This document shows positions 8,323-17,789 of a stretch of 64,000 bases of DNA, one piece after another. The translations under genes were made by a program, and so were the position numbers. Source of the DNA: Ancylobacter oerskovii (GTDB lineage: Bacteria; Pseudomonadota; Alphaproteobacteria; Rhizobiales; Xanthobacteraceae); the NCBI RefSeq assembly GCF_018390555.1, contig NZ_JAHBGB010000003.1:1-64000 (forward strand), in the 5' to 3' direction. Position 1 is the first letter of the stretch. The number at the start of each line of letters is the position of its first letter. The notes beneath the pieces are model-generated. The model saw nothing but the letters and a program-made list of their open reading frames with translations, had not been told where the DNA came from and made no database searches.

Positions 8323-9213
8323 ATGGCTATTGATCTCACGGGAATCTCTGTCTTTCTGGCCGTCGCGGAGATGCGGAGCTTCCGCGCGGCCGCCGCGCAT
8401 CTGGGCGTGACGCGGCCGGCGGTAAGCCAAGCCATCCGTCGGCTCGAAGATCGCCTCGGCGTCGCGCTCGTCCAGCGCACGACGCGAAGCGTCAACCTCA
8501 CCGAGGCCGGCGAGCAGCTTTTCCAGCGCGTGGCGCCGGCCATCGCCGAGGTCGGCCTGGCCCTGGACGCCGCAGCGGATAGGGACATGGCGCCGAGCGG
8601 CCTTTTGCGGCTGGCGGTGTCCTCGATCGCGGAACGGTTCATCTCAGGACCGCTGCTGGCCGGCTTCGCCGACGCCTATCCGGCCGTTCAGATCGATGTG
8701 ACCGTCACCGATGAGGAGTTCGACATCGTGGCGGAGGGCTTTGATGCCGGGGTGCGGCTTGGCGAGGTGATCGACCAGGACATGATCGCTATTCCCGTCT
8801 CGGGCGAGCAGCGCCAGACCGTGGTCGCCGCACCTGCTTACATCGAGCGGTTCGGCAGGCCTTCGCATCCGTCCGATCTGGCGCAGCATCGCTGCATCGG
8901 CTGGCGTCCTGCGCCGCAGACGGCGCCTTACCGTTGGGAATTCGGCGAAGAAGGGCGTGAATACGACGTCGCCGTCAATCCCGAGATCACTACCAATGAC
9001 ATGTGGCTGATGATCCGCATCGCCTGCGCGGGGGGAGGGATAACCTTCGGCATGGAAGAGACCTTTAGGCCCTATGTCGCCTCCGGCCAGTTGGTGCCTC
9101 TCCTCGAAGACTACTGCCCGCCCTTCGCGGGCTTCTTCCTCTACTTTCCCAACCGGCGAAATCTCGCCCCCAAGCTGCGGGCTCTGGTCGACCACGTAAA
9201 GCGGTGCCGATAG
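8323..9213 (+). CDS. LysR-family transcriptional regulator
   Basis: A LysR regulator of 296 residues, with helix-turn-helix SFRAAAAHLGVTRPAVSQAI, the QRTTRSVNLTEAG wing and the DIVAEGFDAGVRLG block. The ATG was preferred to an in-frame TTG 39 bases earlier because the encoded protein then begins at the normal family position (MAIDLTGISVFLAVAE). It is divergent from the aldo/keto reductase/NTF2/Atu4866 operon, its likely target. It is a third close relative of the regulators at 2.65 and 5.1 kb. Confidence 0.92.
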   Translation: MAIDLTGISVFLAVAEMRSFRAAAAHLGVTRPAVSQAIRRLEDRLGVALVQRTTRSVNLTEAGEQLFQRVAPAIAEVGLALDAAADRDMAPSGLLRLAVSSIAERFISGPLLAGFADAYPAVQIDVTVTDEEFDIVAEGFDAGVRLGEVIDQDMIAIPVSGEQRQTVVAAPAYIERFGRPSHPSDLAQHRCIGWRPAPQTAPYRWEFGEEGREYDVAVNPEITTNDMWLMIRIACAGGGITFGMEETFRPYVASGQLVPLLEDYCPPFAGFFLYFPNRRNLAPKLRALVDHVKRCR

Positions 9214-9888
9214 CGCAGGGCTCTGCCGAGGACGGCTCTGGCCCATTGCGGCGAGTGTCGGGACTGTTGGAGAACGGCTTATCGCGACAAGCTGCCCGCG
9301 GCCCCAGGGTCCGATGTAAACTGCCAATTGGTCGGGCGTGCCACCGGGAAGGTGTCGAGCAGCTTTGCGAGGATGCTGGGGCCAGTGGCATCGACCGGAA
9401 TGAAAAAACGGAGCTTCCACGAGTTGCACACTTCGCCTTGCCTCAGCGACGGGGCGATAGGTGTGCTCAACAGTCCGCCGGTGTGGTGAGCCGAATGTTC
9501 TGGCTGGATTCTGACCCTTCAGCTTGGGAGCGACCATTGGTTCTCGACGGCCGGATGAATTGGATGGTGATCCATGACCGTGTGGCGAGCGAAAAGCGCG
9601 GTCGGAAGGATCGCCAGGTTGGTGCCGCCGCCAAAGCGGCGCCACGCATTATCCCAGTCTTTCAAGCCGCGTACCGGAAGACAGATCCGCGATCTCGCTG
9701 AGCGGCACAATACGGGCAGCAAGGGTTGCCCGCATGGTGCGCGTCTGATCCTCCGCCAGTTGTCACCATAATGCTCGCGGCTGTCTTGGCGACCTCCGGG
9801 CATTGTTTCGCAGCTAAGCGCCGACTTCGCGTGACGATTTGCTTGCCGGGCCGACCGTTCGGGGGCCATCGCCCTCGTGGAACGGAAC
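9214..9888. other. Gene-poor stretch, possible decayed hydrolase remains
   Basis: No intact gene is recognised in these 675 bases. On the minus strand a short frame reads FFIPVDATGPSILAKLL and then PTNWQFT, which vaguely recalls the C-terminal end (FHFPFP..NWQF) of the exported MBL hydrolase at 1.5 kb. The DNA string AACTGCCAATTGG is shared by both places. Stops interrupt the frame on both sides. It may be the tail of a lost MBL gene, but the evidence is thin. Confidence 0.3.
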
Positions 9889-10605
9889 TTACCATGGGAC
9901 GGGATGTCCCTCGCGGTCGAGGTAGCGGAGACCGGGCCGGCCCTGCTGCGCGAGGAGCGTCGACACGATCTGCGGCACGGTCTCTTCCATCGTGAAGGGG
10001 GCGTCGGGGCCGCCCAGTCCGGTGCGGATCCAGCCCGGCGCCATCAGGACCAAGGCGCGGGGTTCCCTGGCATGGCGGGCGGCAAAGCTCCGCATGTACT
10101 GATTCAATGCCGCCTTGGAGCCGCGATAGACCTCGTGGCCGCCTTTGACGTTGTTGGCGACGCTGCCCTGCCCCGATGACATGACGCCGATCATCCCGGC
10201 CGGCGACACGACATCCTGCAAGGCTTCGACGACGCGCATCGGGCTCAGCGCGTTGGTGACCATCACGCGAATGAATTCCTCGGTCGTAACTTCGGCGATG
10301 GTTTCGTCCTGATCGGCGTTGGCCGTGCCGGCATTCACGAACAGAATGTCGATGCCGCGCCCGGTAAGGCGCTGCCGCAGGGCGGCGATCTCGTGCGGTT
10401 GGGTTATGTCGAGCGGCTCGATCTCGACGCGGCCGGGATGGGCCTGCGCCAGATCGTGCAGAGGGGTCCGGTCGGTGCCGCGCACGGTGCCGATGACGGT
10501 CCAGCCTCGTGCCACGAACTCAGCTGCCATGGCATGGCCGAGGCCACGCGACGCGCCGACGAGAAGCACGGTGCCTGTCGCCTGGCTGGGATCAATCGGG
10601 GTCAT
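9889..10605 (-). CDS. Short-chain dehydrogenase/reductase
   Basis: An SDR of 238 residues. Cofactor loop GASRGLGHAM is near residue 15, NAGTAN near residue 90, catalytic Ser in MSSGQGS and the YRGSK catalytic pair near residue 140. The start ATG was chosen because AGAAAGG precedes it and the longer form adds 26 arginine-rich residues of no known type. It is divergent from a LysR gene 133 bases away, with no other gene in its operon. Substrate unknown. Confidence 0.9.
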   Translation of the reverse strand: MTPIDPSQATGTVLLVGASRGLGHAMAAEFVARGWTVIGTVRGTDRTPLHDLAQAHPGRVEIEPLDITQPHEIAALRQRLTGRGIDILFVNAGTANADQDETIAEVTTEEFIRVMVTNALSPMRVVEALQDVVSPAGMIGVMSSGQGSVANNVKGGHEVYRGSKAALNQYMRSFAARHAREPRALVLMAPGWIRTGLGGPDAPFTMEETVPQIVSTLLAQQGRPGLRYLDREGHPVPW

Positions 10606-10738
10606 TGGAGGGTGCCTTTCTCTTCGATATCCACGGCGAAGATGCGAGCGACGGAGGCAATGTACCAGGCACATAGAATGCAAACTATTGTTGTGCCAGA
10701 CGCTATGTCTGATCCGCCCGACGGTCTAAAGTCGGACG

Positions 10739-11671
10739 ATGGATGCCGCCGATCTCAACCTGCTTCCCGCCCTGGACGCTCTCCTCGCCGAGGGGAGCGT
10801 GACCCGCGCGGCGCGGCGCCTCGGCCTGAGTGCCTCCGCCATGAGCCGGACACTGGCGCGGCTGCGGGCCGCGACCGGCGATCCGCTGCTCGTGCGCGCC
10901 GGTCGCGGACTCGTGCCGACGCCGCGCGCGGTGGCGCTGCGTGATCGGGTGCACACGCTCAATCGGGAGGTGCAGGAGGTTCTTCGCCCGCCGGATGATC
11001 GGCTTGAACTCGCGACGCTCGACCGGACCTTCACCATTCGGGCCAATGAAGGTTTTGTCCGGCTGTTCTCCGCCCCTCTGGTCACTGCCATCCTGGAAGC
11101 GGCGCCGCGTGCACGGCTACGCTTCGTGCCGAAGCCCGCGAAGGACGCCGGGCCTCTGCGGGAAGGCGCGATCGACATCGAGATCGGGGTGCTGGGCGAT
11201 TTCGCCCCCGAAGTGCGGACCTGTCTGCTCTTCCGCGACCGCTTCCTCGCCGTGGTGCGGGCAGGGCACCCGCTATTGTCTATGTCGGTGACGCCGGAAC
11301 GCTATGCCGCGGCTGGGCATGTCGTGGTCTCGCGCAAGGGCGGTTCTAAAGGGCCGGTCGACGAGGCCCTGGCGGCGCTGGGGCTTCGGCGGGACATCGT
11401 CGCTGTCATGCCGGGTTTTCCCGATGCCGTGCGCATCGCCCGTCACACCGACCTGGTCGCCCTTGTACCCCGCTCGTGCCTTGGCGACCCGTCGCTCATG
11501 AACGGCTGTGCCAGCTTCGAGCTTCCGGTCGCAACACCCGAAATCGTCGTCTCGGCGATGTGGCATCCCCGCATGGAGGCCGACCTCGCGCACCGTTGGC
11601 TGCGGAACACCATCATGTCGATCTGCCATTGGCCGGCGCAGAGAGGCGACGCGAGCGGCGCGGAGCCCTGA
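10739..11671 (+). CDS. LysR-family transcriptional regulator (NodD-like branch)
   Basis: A 310-residue LysR regulator of a different branch from the three before it. The DNA-binding part is ALLAEGSVTRAARRLGLSAS with the RAGRGLVPTPRA wing. The effector domain begins with the RTFTIRANEGF strand seen in NodD-like regulators. It is divergent from the SDR gene at 9.9 kb, its probable target. The gap between them carries a CCGAC...GTCGG half-dyad close to the start codon. Confidence 0.92.
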   Translation: MDAADLNLLPALDALLAEGSVTRAARRLGLSASAMSRTLARLRAATGDPLLVRAGRGLVPTPRAVALRDRVHTLNREVQEVLRPPDDRLELATLDRTFTIRANEGFVRLFSAPLVTAILEAAPRARLRFVPKPAKDAGPLREGAIDIEIGVLGDFAPEVRTCLLFRDRFLAVVRAGHPLLSMSVTPERYAAAGHVVVSRKGGSKGPVDEALAALGLRRDIVAVMPGFPDAVRIARHTDLVALVPRSCLGDPSLMNGCASFELPVATPEIVVSAMWHPRMEADLAHRWLRNTIMSICHWPAQRGDASGAEP

Positions 11672-11924
11672 ATTGCCTGGCGTAACCTCGACGTCGGCCT
11701 CGAAGAAATGCCGGGGATGACTGCGGGGCGTGAGCCGCAAGCGCGAGACTTGACCTGGTCGGGTGAGACCGCTCCGCGGAACGCGGGCCACCCGCGGATC
11801 GCCCGGCATTAAAGCTATTGAGACAGCCGACAGACGATCGATGACCAGGGAAGGCGACGCGCCTTGTCGGTGCCTGGGGGCGGTCCCGTATTGACCCGTC
11901 CAGAAAAGCAATCGGACGCAAAGT

Positions 11925-12620
11925 CTAAGATTCCAGCGCCGTGATGACCGCCTTCGCGACGGCCGCACTGGAGGCCGGATTTTGCCCAGTGATCAAGTTG
12001 CCGTCCTCAATGACAAAAACGCCCCAGTTCGAACCCTGATCGAACACCGCACCACGCTCCCGCAGGTTCCGGGCGAGGAGCCAGGGCGCATTCTCGGCCG
12101 TGCCGAACTCGATCTCTTCCTCATCGGTGAAAGCGGTCATACGGCGACCCTCGAACGGCCAGCGACCATCCTCATTGGCCGCAAGAAGGGCGACGGGGCC
12201 ATGGCACACCGAACCGATCAGCTTGCCCGCGCGGTCTGCTTCCACCAGGACCCGGCCCATGTCGGCGTCCTTCCACAGATCCTCGACCGGACCGTGGCCG
12301 CCGGGAATGACGATGGCGTCATAGGCCAGCGGATCGATGTCGGCGAGGACGAAAGGCGATGTCAGGCGGCCGGCGTTCAGGTCGAGGTAGCCCCGGTAAC
12401 GACCGGCGGTGTCCTCGCCAATCAGATCGGGCGACAGGCTGAGCGCGTCGATGGTCGGCGTCACCCCGCCGGGCGTCGCCAGATCGACCCGGAAGCCGGC
12501 CTGATGGAAGGCTTCGTCGATGACAATGAACTCCTCCGCCCAGACGCCGGTCTCGTAGAGCGAACCGTCCGCGCGGGTCCAGTGATCGGCGGCGGACAGG
12601 ACGATGAGGATGGACTTCAT
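11925..12620 (-). CDS. DJ-1/PfpI (Hsp31-like) family protein
   Basis: A type 1 glutamine amidotransferase-like protein of 231 residues. The nucleophile cysteine is in GSVCHGPVAL at about residue 138. The acidic residue near the start (TGVWAEEF) and the IPGGHGPVED turn match the Hsp31/YhbO group, whose members act as glyoxalases, deglycases or chaperones. It is the last gene of a leftward run (ALDH, DUF2721, SDR, this gene), with 62 bases to the SDR gene. It probably deals with reactive carbonyls made or used in the same pathway. Confidence 0.88.
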   Translation of the reverse strand: MKSILIVLSAADHWTRADGSLYETGVWAEEFIVIDEAFHQAGFRVDLATPGGVTPTIDALSLSPDLIGEDTAGRYRGYLDLNAGRLTSPFVLADIDPLAYDAIVIPGGHGPVEDLWKDADMGRVLVEADRAGKLIGSVCHGPVALLAANEDGRWPFEGRRMTAFTDEEEIEFGTAENAPWLLARNLRERGAVFDQGSNWGVFVIEDGNLITGQNPASSAAVAKAVITALES

Positions 12621-12682
12621 GGTTGTGTTTCCTTGAAGGGGCGGACGCTCGGCGCCCGCCCGTCGGGTCAGGAACTGGGGGA

Positions 12683-13435
12683 TCAGATGTTCTGGCCGCC
12701 GGAGACCTCGATGCGCTGGGCGGTGATCCAGCGGTTGTCGGGCCCGAGCAGGCTGGCCACGGCCGGACCGATATCGTCGGGAAGGCCGACCCGGCCGAGC
12801 GCGATCATCGCGGCGAAGGCGTCATTATAGGCTGGGGTGTCCCGCACGGCGCCGCCGAGGAAATCGGTGGCGATGGCCCCGGGTGCGACGACATTGGCGG
12901 TGATGCCTCGGCCGCCCAGTTCCTTGGCCATGTAGAGCGTCATGATCTCGACAGCGCCCTTGGCGGCCGAATAGGCCGAGAAGCCGGGGTAGGAGACGCG
13001 GGTGAGGCCGGACGAGAAGTTCACGATCCGGCCGCCATCGGCCAGCATCGGCAGCAGCGCCTGGGTCAGGAAGTAGACGCCCTTCACATGCACATTGAAG
13101 AGGAGGTCGAACTGTGCCTCGGTCGTCTCGGCGAAGCCGGCCATCTCGCCGTGTCCGGCGTTGTTGACCAGATGGTCGAAGCGGTCGCGGCCCAGGGACG
13201 TCAGCGCGTCGCGCACCTGGCCTGCGAAAGCGCCAAAGCCCGAGACGTCACCGGTGTCGAGCTGGAGGGCGACAGCGCGGCGGCCCATGGCTTCGATCTC
13301 GGCGACCACCGCTTGCGCCTCGTCGGCGCGGCTGCGGTAGGTCAGGATCACATCGCCGCCATGGCGGGCGATGTTGAGAGCGGTGTTGCGGCCGAGGCCA
13401 CGGCTGCCGCCGGTCACGATGGAGAGAGTGGTCAT
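12683..13435 (-). CDS. Classical short-chain dehydrogenase/reductase
   Basis: A 250-residue classical SDR with TGGSRGLGRN at the cofactor site, VNNAGHGE, catalytic Ser in FSSGLTR, the SAYSAAK catalytic pair and the late GRVGLPDDIGP and VSGGQNI family blocks. The ATG directly before TTLSIVTGG was chosen; the longer form adds 25 non-family residues. It sits between the DUF2721 membrane protein and the DJ-1 gene and is likely co-transcribed with them. Substrate unknown. Confidence 0.92.
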   Translation of the reverse strand: MTTLSIVTGGSRGLGRNTALNIARHGGDVILTYRSRADEAQAVVAEIEAMGRRAVALQLDTGDVSGFGAFAGQVRDALTSLGRDRFDHLVNNAGHGEMAGFAETTEAQFDLLFNVHVKGVYFLTQALLPMLADGGRIVNFSSGLTRVSYPGFSAYSAAKGAVEIMTLYMAKELGGRGITANVVAPGAIATDFLGGAVRDTPAYNDAFAAMIALGRVGLPDDIGPAVASLLGPDNRWITAQRIEVSGGQNI

Positions 13436-13460
13436 GGTCTTCGTCCTTTGAGAGTGAGGG

Positions 13461-13952
13461 TTAGCCAATCTTGGTGTTGCGGAGCGCGGCCTCGCCGTGC
13501 TCGCGATCAAGGCGCAGCAGGGCGCCGCTGGAGGCGCTCTCGATGAAGAGGGCGAGGGTCGCAGCCAGAAGGGCGGCGAGGCCCAGACCGGCCGAGACGA
13601 ACATCCCGGTCATCAGCAGGTCCGCCGGGCCGTTGCGGATGCGGAGCATCAGGGCGCCGGCCAGGCCGAGCAGCGTGGTACCCGCAAAGAGGGCGACGGC
13701 GGCGTTGAGCAGCCCAAGGCATTTCAGCTGCAGCCAGACGCGCCGACGGATCAGATGAAGGGCCTCGGTGGGGTTCACGTAGCGGATCGAGAGGCTGTGC
13801 CGATCGGTTTCAAGAGCCGCGCGGGTTTCGCGCCAGTGGCTGATGGCCAGGTTGTAGCGCGTCGTGGCGCGGTTCTGGAGGATAGCGCTGGCGTTGGTCA
13901 GGATGGCCGGCCCGGCGATGAAAGACAGGGAGGCGAAGGGGTCTTCGAGCAC
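13461..13952 (-). CDS. DUF2721-like membrane protein
   Basis: A protein of 163 residues with one hydrophobic stretch near the N-terminus (FIAGPAILTNASAIL), a charged middle and two strong membrane segments near residues 80-105 and 110-135. The start pattern (PAxLTNA, then an Arg-rich segment) fits DUF2721 membrane proteins, which have no known function. The start is GTG, supported by GGAGG seven bases before it. It lies 25-35 bases from genes on either side, inside the ALDH-SDR-DJ-1 operon. Confidence 0.68.
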   Translation of the reverse strand: MLEDPFASLSFIAGPAILTNASAILQNRATTRYNLAISHWRETRAALETDRHSLSIRYVNPTEALHLIRRRVWLQLKCLGLLNAAVALFAGTTLLGLAGALMLRIRNGPADLLMTGMFVSAGLGLAALLAATLALFIESASSGALLRLDREHGEAALRNTKIG

Positions 13953-13984
13953 GTTTGACCTCCAGGATCGGGGAGCGCGCCGGA

Positions 13985-15415
13985 TCAGGCCGCGAGGCTC
14001 AGATGCTTGGTGCGCTGGTAAGGCTTGAGGATCTCGGGGCCGCCCTCGGTCTCCATGCCGCTTTCCTTCCAGCCGCCAAGCGCGGCTTCGGGGTTGTGGG
14101 TGATGGGACCGTTGACGCCGACGACGCCGTATTCGAGCGCGTCGATCAGGCGGCGCTGGCGCACCGGATCATGGGTGACGACGTAGGATGCCAGTCCAAA
14201 GTCCAGCCGATTGGCGCGACGCAGCATCTCGGCCTCGTCCGTGAAGCCGAGCATCGGCGCAATCGGACCGAAAGGCTCCTCGTTCAGGACCGAAGCGTCT
14301 TCAGGCACGTCGTCCAGCACGGTCGGCGCGTAGAAATAGCCTTCGTTGCGAAGCCTGCGACCACCGGTCAGGACGGTCGCGCCACGCATCCGCGCGTCCT
14401 CGACCATGGCTTCCACCGCACTGAGGCGGCGGGCATTGGCGACCGGCCCCATATCGATGCCCGGATCCTGACCGGGACCAACCCGCAGGGCCTCGGCACG
14501 CTCGACGAAGCGGGCGACAAACCGGTCGCGGATCGAGTTCTCAACGAAAAAGCGCGACGGGCTGAGACAGAACTGGCCGGCATTGTGGAACTTGGCGGTC
14601 GCCAGCATGTCGGCGGCCCAGATCGGGTCGACGTCGCCGCAGACAATCACGGGCGCGTGGCCACCAAGTTCCATGCTGACGGTTTTGATGCGCGCGCCGG
14701 CCGCGGCGGCGAGGCGCTTGCCGATCGGGATCGAGCCGGTGAAGGACAGCTTGGCCACTTCCGGCGCGGCGACCAGATGGTCGGAGATCATGCCGGGTTC
14801 GCCGAAGATGACCGAAATCGCCGCGGGCGGCACTCCCGCTTCGAGCAAGGCGCGAGCCAAGGTCAGCACGGATCCCGGCGTTTCCTGAGACGGCTTGCAG
14901 ATCACCGAGCAGCCGGCTCCGAGGGCACCGGCGAACTTCTTCGCGGCCAGGGCCATGGGAAAATTCCAGGGTGTGAAGGTGGCCACGACGCCGACCGGAT
15001 GCACCTGCACCTCGGTGCGGCTGCCGGGGCTGCGCCCCGCGACGGAGTAATCAGCAATCCGCCGGGCTTCTTCGCCACCCCATTCCAGAAAGTCCGCGGA
15101 ACGCTCGACTTCAAGGCGCGCCTGAACCAGAGGCTTGCCCTGCTCCCGCGTGATCGTCCGGGCCGCGACCTCCATGTCTGCGCGCAAAAAGTCCGCCGCG
15201 CGCTTGAGGATGCGGCCGCGTTCCCACGGCGAGGTGGTCGACCAACTGCGCAAGCCCAGGACGGAGACGCGTACGGCCTCGGTCAGGTCATCGGCGGTCG
15301 CATGGGCGACCGAGCCGATCGCCTCGCCGGTGGCAGGGTCGACGACGTCGGAAGACTGCGCCGCCGAGCCAGCGCGCTCGATGCCGTCGATCAGAAGACG
15401 GAACTCATGAGACAT
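13985..15415 (-). CDS. NAD(P)-dependent succinate-semialdehyde-type dehydrogenase
   Basis: An aldehyde dehydrogenase of 476 residues. Visible parts are the cofactor region FTPWNFPMALAAKK, the FTGS loop, the general-base Glu in SMELGGHAP and the nucleophile Cys in NAGQFCLSPS, with a late EEPFGP motif. The overall pattern is that of succinate-semialdehyde or alpha-ketoglutarate-semialdehyde dehydrogenases, but substrate cannot be read off. It is the first gene of a four-gene operon facing the LysR gene at 15.6 kb. A second ALDH lies at 29.4 kb. Confidence 0.92.
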   Translation of the reverse strand: MSHEFRLLIDGIERAGSAAQSSDVVDPATGEAIGSVAHATADDLTEAVRVSVLGLRSWSTTSPWERGRILKRAADFLRADMEVAARTITREQGKPLVQARLEVERSADFLEWGGEEARRIADYSVAGRSPGSRTEVQVHPVGVVATFTPWNFPMALAAKKFAGALGAGCSVICKPSQETPGSVLTLARALLEAGVPPAAISVIFGEPGMISDHLVAAPEVAKLSFTGSIPIGKRLAAAAGARIKTVSMELGGHAPVIVCGDVDPIWAADMLATAKFHNAGQFCLSPSRFFVENSIRDRFVARFVERAEALRVGPGQDPGIDMGPVANARRLSAVEAMVEDARMRGATVLTGGRRLRNEGYFYAPTVLDDVPEDASVLNEEPFGPIAPMLGFTDEAEMLRRANRLDFGLASYVVTHDPVRQRRLIDALEYGVVGVNGPITHNPEAALGGWKESGMETEGGPEILKPYQRTKHLSLAA

Positions 15416-15579
15416 GGGTCGGCTCCTCGCACCACGGGCGCGTCATACTCGGCGGGTTTCGCCGGAGGGGATGGTCGGTTGCCGGACTAACGGTCCGTGG
15501 GAGACTGTGGCCTGCGGAAACCGCCGGAAGGCTTGGTTCCGCTGGGCTGACCCTCATTGAATAGGCCGAGCGGTTGCGC

Positions 15580-15606
15580 GTGAGAACGACTTCGTTTATC
15601 TCTCAC
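15580..15606 (+). promoter_or_regulatory. Candidate LysR operator (GTGAGA-N15-TCTCAC)
   Basis: A six-base perfect dyad lies between the ALDH operon and its divergent LysR gene, ending 22 bases before the LysR start. The size and place fit a LysR binding site. With only six matched bases per arm it could be chance. Confidence 0.35.
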
Positions 15607-15628
15607 CCATAGCTGAAAGGCATGGCTG

Positions 15629-16522
15629 ATGGAGCTGAGGCATCTCCGCTACTTCGTCGCGATAGCCGAGGAAGGCAGCATGACCGTCGCGGCGGAGAAG
15701 CGCCTGCACACGGCGCAACCTTCGCTCAGCCGCCAACTGCGCGATCTGGAGCACGAGGTCGGGGCGCAACTGCTGGAGCGCGGTGCACGGGGCGTCAGAT
15801 TGACCCCGGCGGGCCGGGCTTTCCTGGAGCACGCCCGTCTGGCGCTCAAATCAGCGGCTGAGGCTGTAGGCGCGGCTCGTCGGGCTGCGCGGCCGCCGAA
15901 GCCGAGCTTCTCGGTCGGCTTCCTCACAGGGCAGGAAGTGGAATGGCTGCGCCATGTCAGCTATGTGCTGCGCGACCAGCTGAAAGACATCGATTTTCGG
16001 GTCTCGAGCGACTTTTCCGTCGAGATCGGCGCGGCGCTGCAGCGCGGCGACGTCGACCTCGGCTTCTGCCGGATCGAGCCTCAACCGGACGTGACCTACC
16101 GGGTCATCGCCTCCGAACCGATACGGGTCGTGCTCCCCCGCGACCATCCGCTGACGGCCTGCTCGGCGATCGACGTGCGGGACATCAGGCCCGATTCCTT
16201 CATCGGGTACACCGACTCGCCGCATGTGCTGCGGAGCATCGTCGACCGCTATCTGGCCGATCGCGGCGTAGCGATGGCCCCGACGAGCTTCCTCGATGGC
16301 ATCGCGACCGGGATTTCGCTGGTGGCCTCGACGGGCGGGGTGACCCTCCTGCCAGCCTATGTCGAGCCGCTCCTGCCCCGGCCGGTTGTCAGCCGCCCCC
16401 TGGTAGGCAACCCCCCGGTGATCGACATCGCGGCGGGTTATCGGGCGGACAATCCCTCGCCCGTGCTCAAATACTTCCTGGAGAACATCGACAGCCTGGT
16501 CACGTCACGGGATCGCGGCTGA
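15629..16522 (+). CDS. LysR-family transcriptional regulator (CatR/BenM-like layout)
   Basis: A 297-residue LysR regulator starting with MELRHLRYFVAIAEEGSMTV, the pattern of the catechol/benzoate-type branch. The wing is ERGARGVRLTPAG, and the effector domain has the GFLTGQEVEWL opening. It is divergent from the ALDH-DUF2721-SDR-DJ-1 operon, which it most likely controls. An AAAGG precedes the ATG. A long frame on the same strand in another phase is a shadow caused by high GC. Confidence 0.93.
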   Translation: MELRHLRYFVAIAEEGSMTVAAEKRLHTAQPSLSRQLRDLEHEVGAQLLERGARGVRLTPAGRAFLEHARLALKSAAEAVGAARRAARPPKPSFSVGFLTGQEVEWLRHVSYVLRDQLKDIDFRVSSDFSVEIGAALQRGDVDLGFCRIEPQPDVTYRVIASEPIRVVLPRDHPLTACSAIDVRDIRPDSFIGYTDSPHVLRSIVDRYLADRGVAMAPTSFLDGIATGISLVASTGGVTLLPAYVEPLLPRPVVSRPLVGNPPVIDIAAGYRADNPSPVLKYFLENIDSLVTSRDRG

Positions 16523-16863
16523 GCGCGGCCGCTTCTTGCGCGGGTTCGCCGGCAACCATGCCGCGCCTCGCGCGCTTGGCGGGAAGGCGCGGGCGGCGGA
16601 TCGCAGCGAAGCCTGCGCCCCGCGCCGGCGAACGGGACCGCACCCGCATCCCATCTCAAGCGCTGCTGTCGACCGACGGCGCGGTGACGGCACGCGGGAG
16701 GTGGCGCCCGACATCGCCCATCGTCGTCCGCGCCGCGCGCTGCGGCGGCTCGGCGACGAGTGCGAAACGATCGCCAAGCCCTCTCAGGGAGCCTATCTCG
16801 ACCGGCCCGCTCGCCCGGAAGACGGTTCCGCCTATCGCTGAGGACGCCGGGCGGCGTCCCGGC
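16523..16863. other. Spacer between convergent LysR genes
   Basis: These 341 GC-rich bases separate the 3' ends of two LysR genes. I see no recognisable gene, no clear terminator with a T tract and no repeat. Confidence 0.4.
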
Positions 16864-17766
16864 CTAGTCCTGTTCCCGCCATTCCCGCAGCAGCATGTCG
16901 AGGAATCGCTGGGCGGCTGGCGAGAGGCGACCGCTGCGGCGCTGGACGACGCCGATCGGACGGGACACCTCGGGCTCGATCAGCGGGCGGGTCATGATGA
17001 AGGGGTGGTCGGATCGTGGCGTGGCGAGACGCGGCAGCACGGAAACGCCGAGACCTTCCTCCACGAGGCCGAGCGATGTCGACAGATGGGTGACCTCGTA
17101 GAACCACTGCAGCCTGAGATTTGAACGGGCCAGCGCGGCGTCGAGCAGGGTTCGGTTGCCGCTGGTGCGCCCCACGGTGATGAGCCGGTGCGGCTCCAAC
17201 TCCGACCAGCGCAGCGGTCCCTCCACCGCCAGCGGATGATCGCGGCGGCAGGCGAGCACGAAGGGGTCGTCCATCAGCGGCGTGAACTGGAGCTGCGGAT
17301 CGGAGGAGGCCATGAGGCTGATGCCGAATTCGACCTCGCCGCGCGCCACGCTCTGCAAACCGTCATTGGCGCTGAGGTCGAGGATGCGGAAGCGGATCTG
17401 CGGGTAGATCTCGTTGAAGCGCTTGATGACGCCGGGCAGGAAGTAGAACGCCGCCGTCGGCAGGCAGGCCATGGTGACGACCGCATTCTGCCGCTGGCCG
17501 AGCTCGCGCACCGAGAACAGCGAGCTCTCGAACTCCTCCAACATCCGCTTCACCAGCGGAACCATCTCGCGGCCCAGAGCGGTGGGCGCGACGCGGCGCG
17601 TCGTGCGCTCCAGCAGCGCCGCGCCGACCGCCTGCTCCAGCTTCTGGATGCGCCGGGTGAGCGCCGGCTGAGAGAGGTTCAACACTTCCGCCGCCTTGTG
17701 GAAGCCTTCCAACTCGACGACCGCAAGGAAGGCGCGCAGGTCGAGAATGTCGCAATTGATATTCAA
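16864..17766 (-). CDS. LysR-family regulator of the GalD/TctCBA operon
   Basis: A LysR regulator of 300 residues, with DNA-binding domain FHKAAEVLNLSQPALTRRIQ and the ERTTRRVAPTALG wing. It is transcribed away from the PrpF/GalD-like gene with 93 bases between them, so it very likely controls the isomerase-transporter operon. The ligand would then be the imported polycarboxylate or its breakdown product; this is inferred from position only. Confidence 0.92.
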   Translation of the reverse strand: MNINCDILDLRAFLAVVELEGFHKAAEVLNLSQPALTRRIQKLEQAVGAALLERTTRRVAPTALGREMVPLVKRMLEEFESSLFSVRELGQRQNAVVTMACLPTAAFYFLPGVIKRFNEIYPQIRFRILDLSANDGLQSVARGEVEFGISLMASSDPQLQFTPLMDDPFVLACRRDHPLAVEGPLRWSELEPHRLITVGRTSGNRTLLDAALARSNLRLQWFYEVTHLSTSLGLVEEGLGVSVLPRLATPRSDHPFIMTRPLIEPEVSRPIGVVQRRSGRLSPAAQRFLDMLLREWREQD

Positions 17767-17789
17767 GACGCATCAATCCTTACGATCTT

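Noticed and set aside
15943..17124. A 393-codon rightward frame over the end of one LysR gene and the start of another
   Set aside because: It runs through both LysR genes in the wrong phase or sense, has repetitive Arg/Pro/Ala make-up and no domain.
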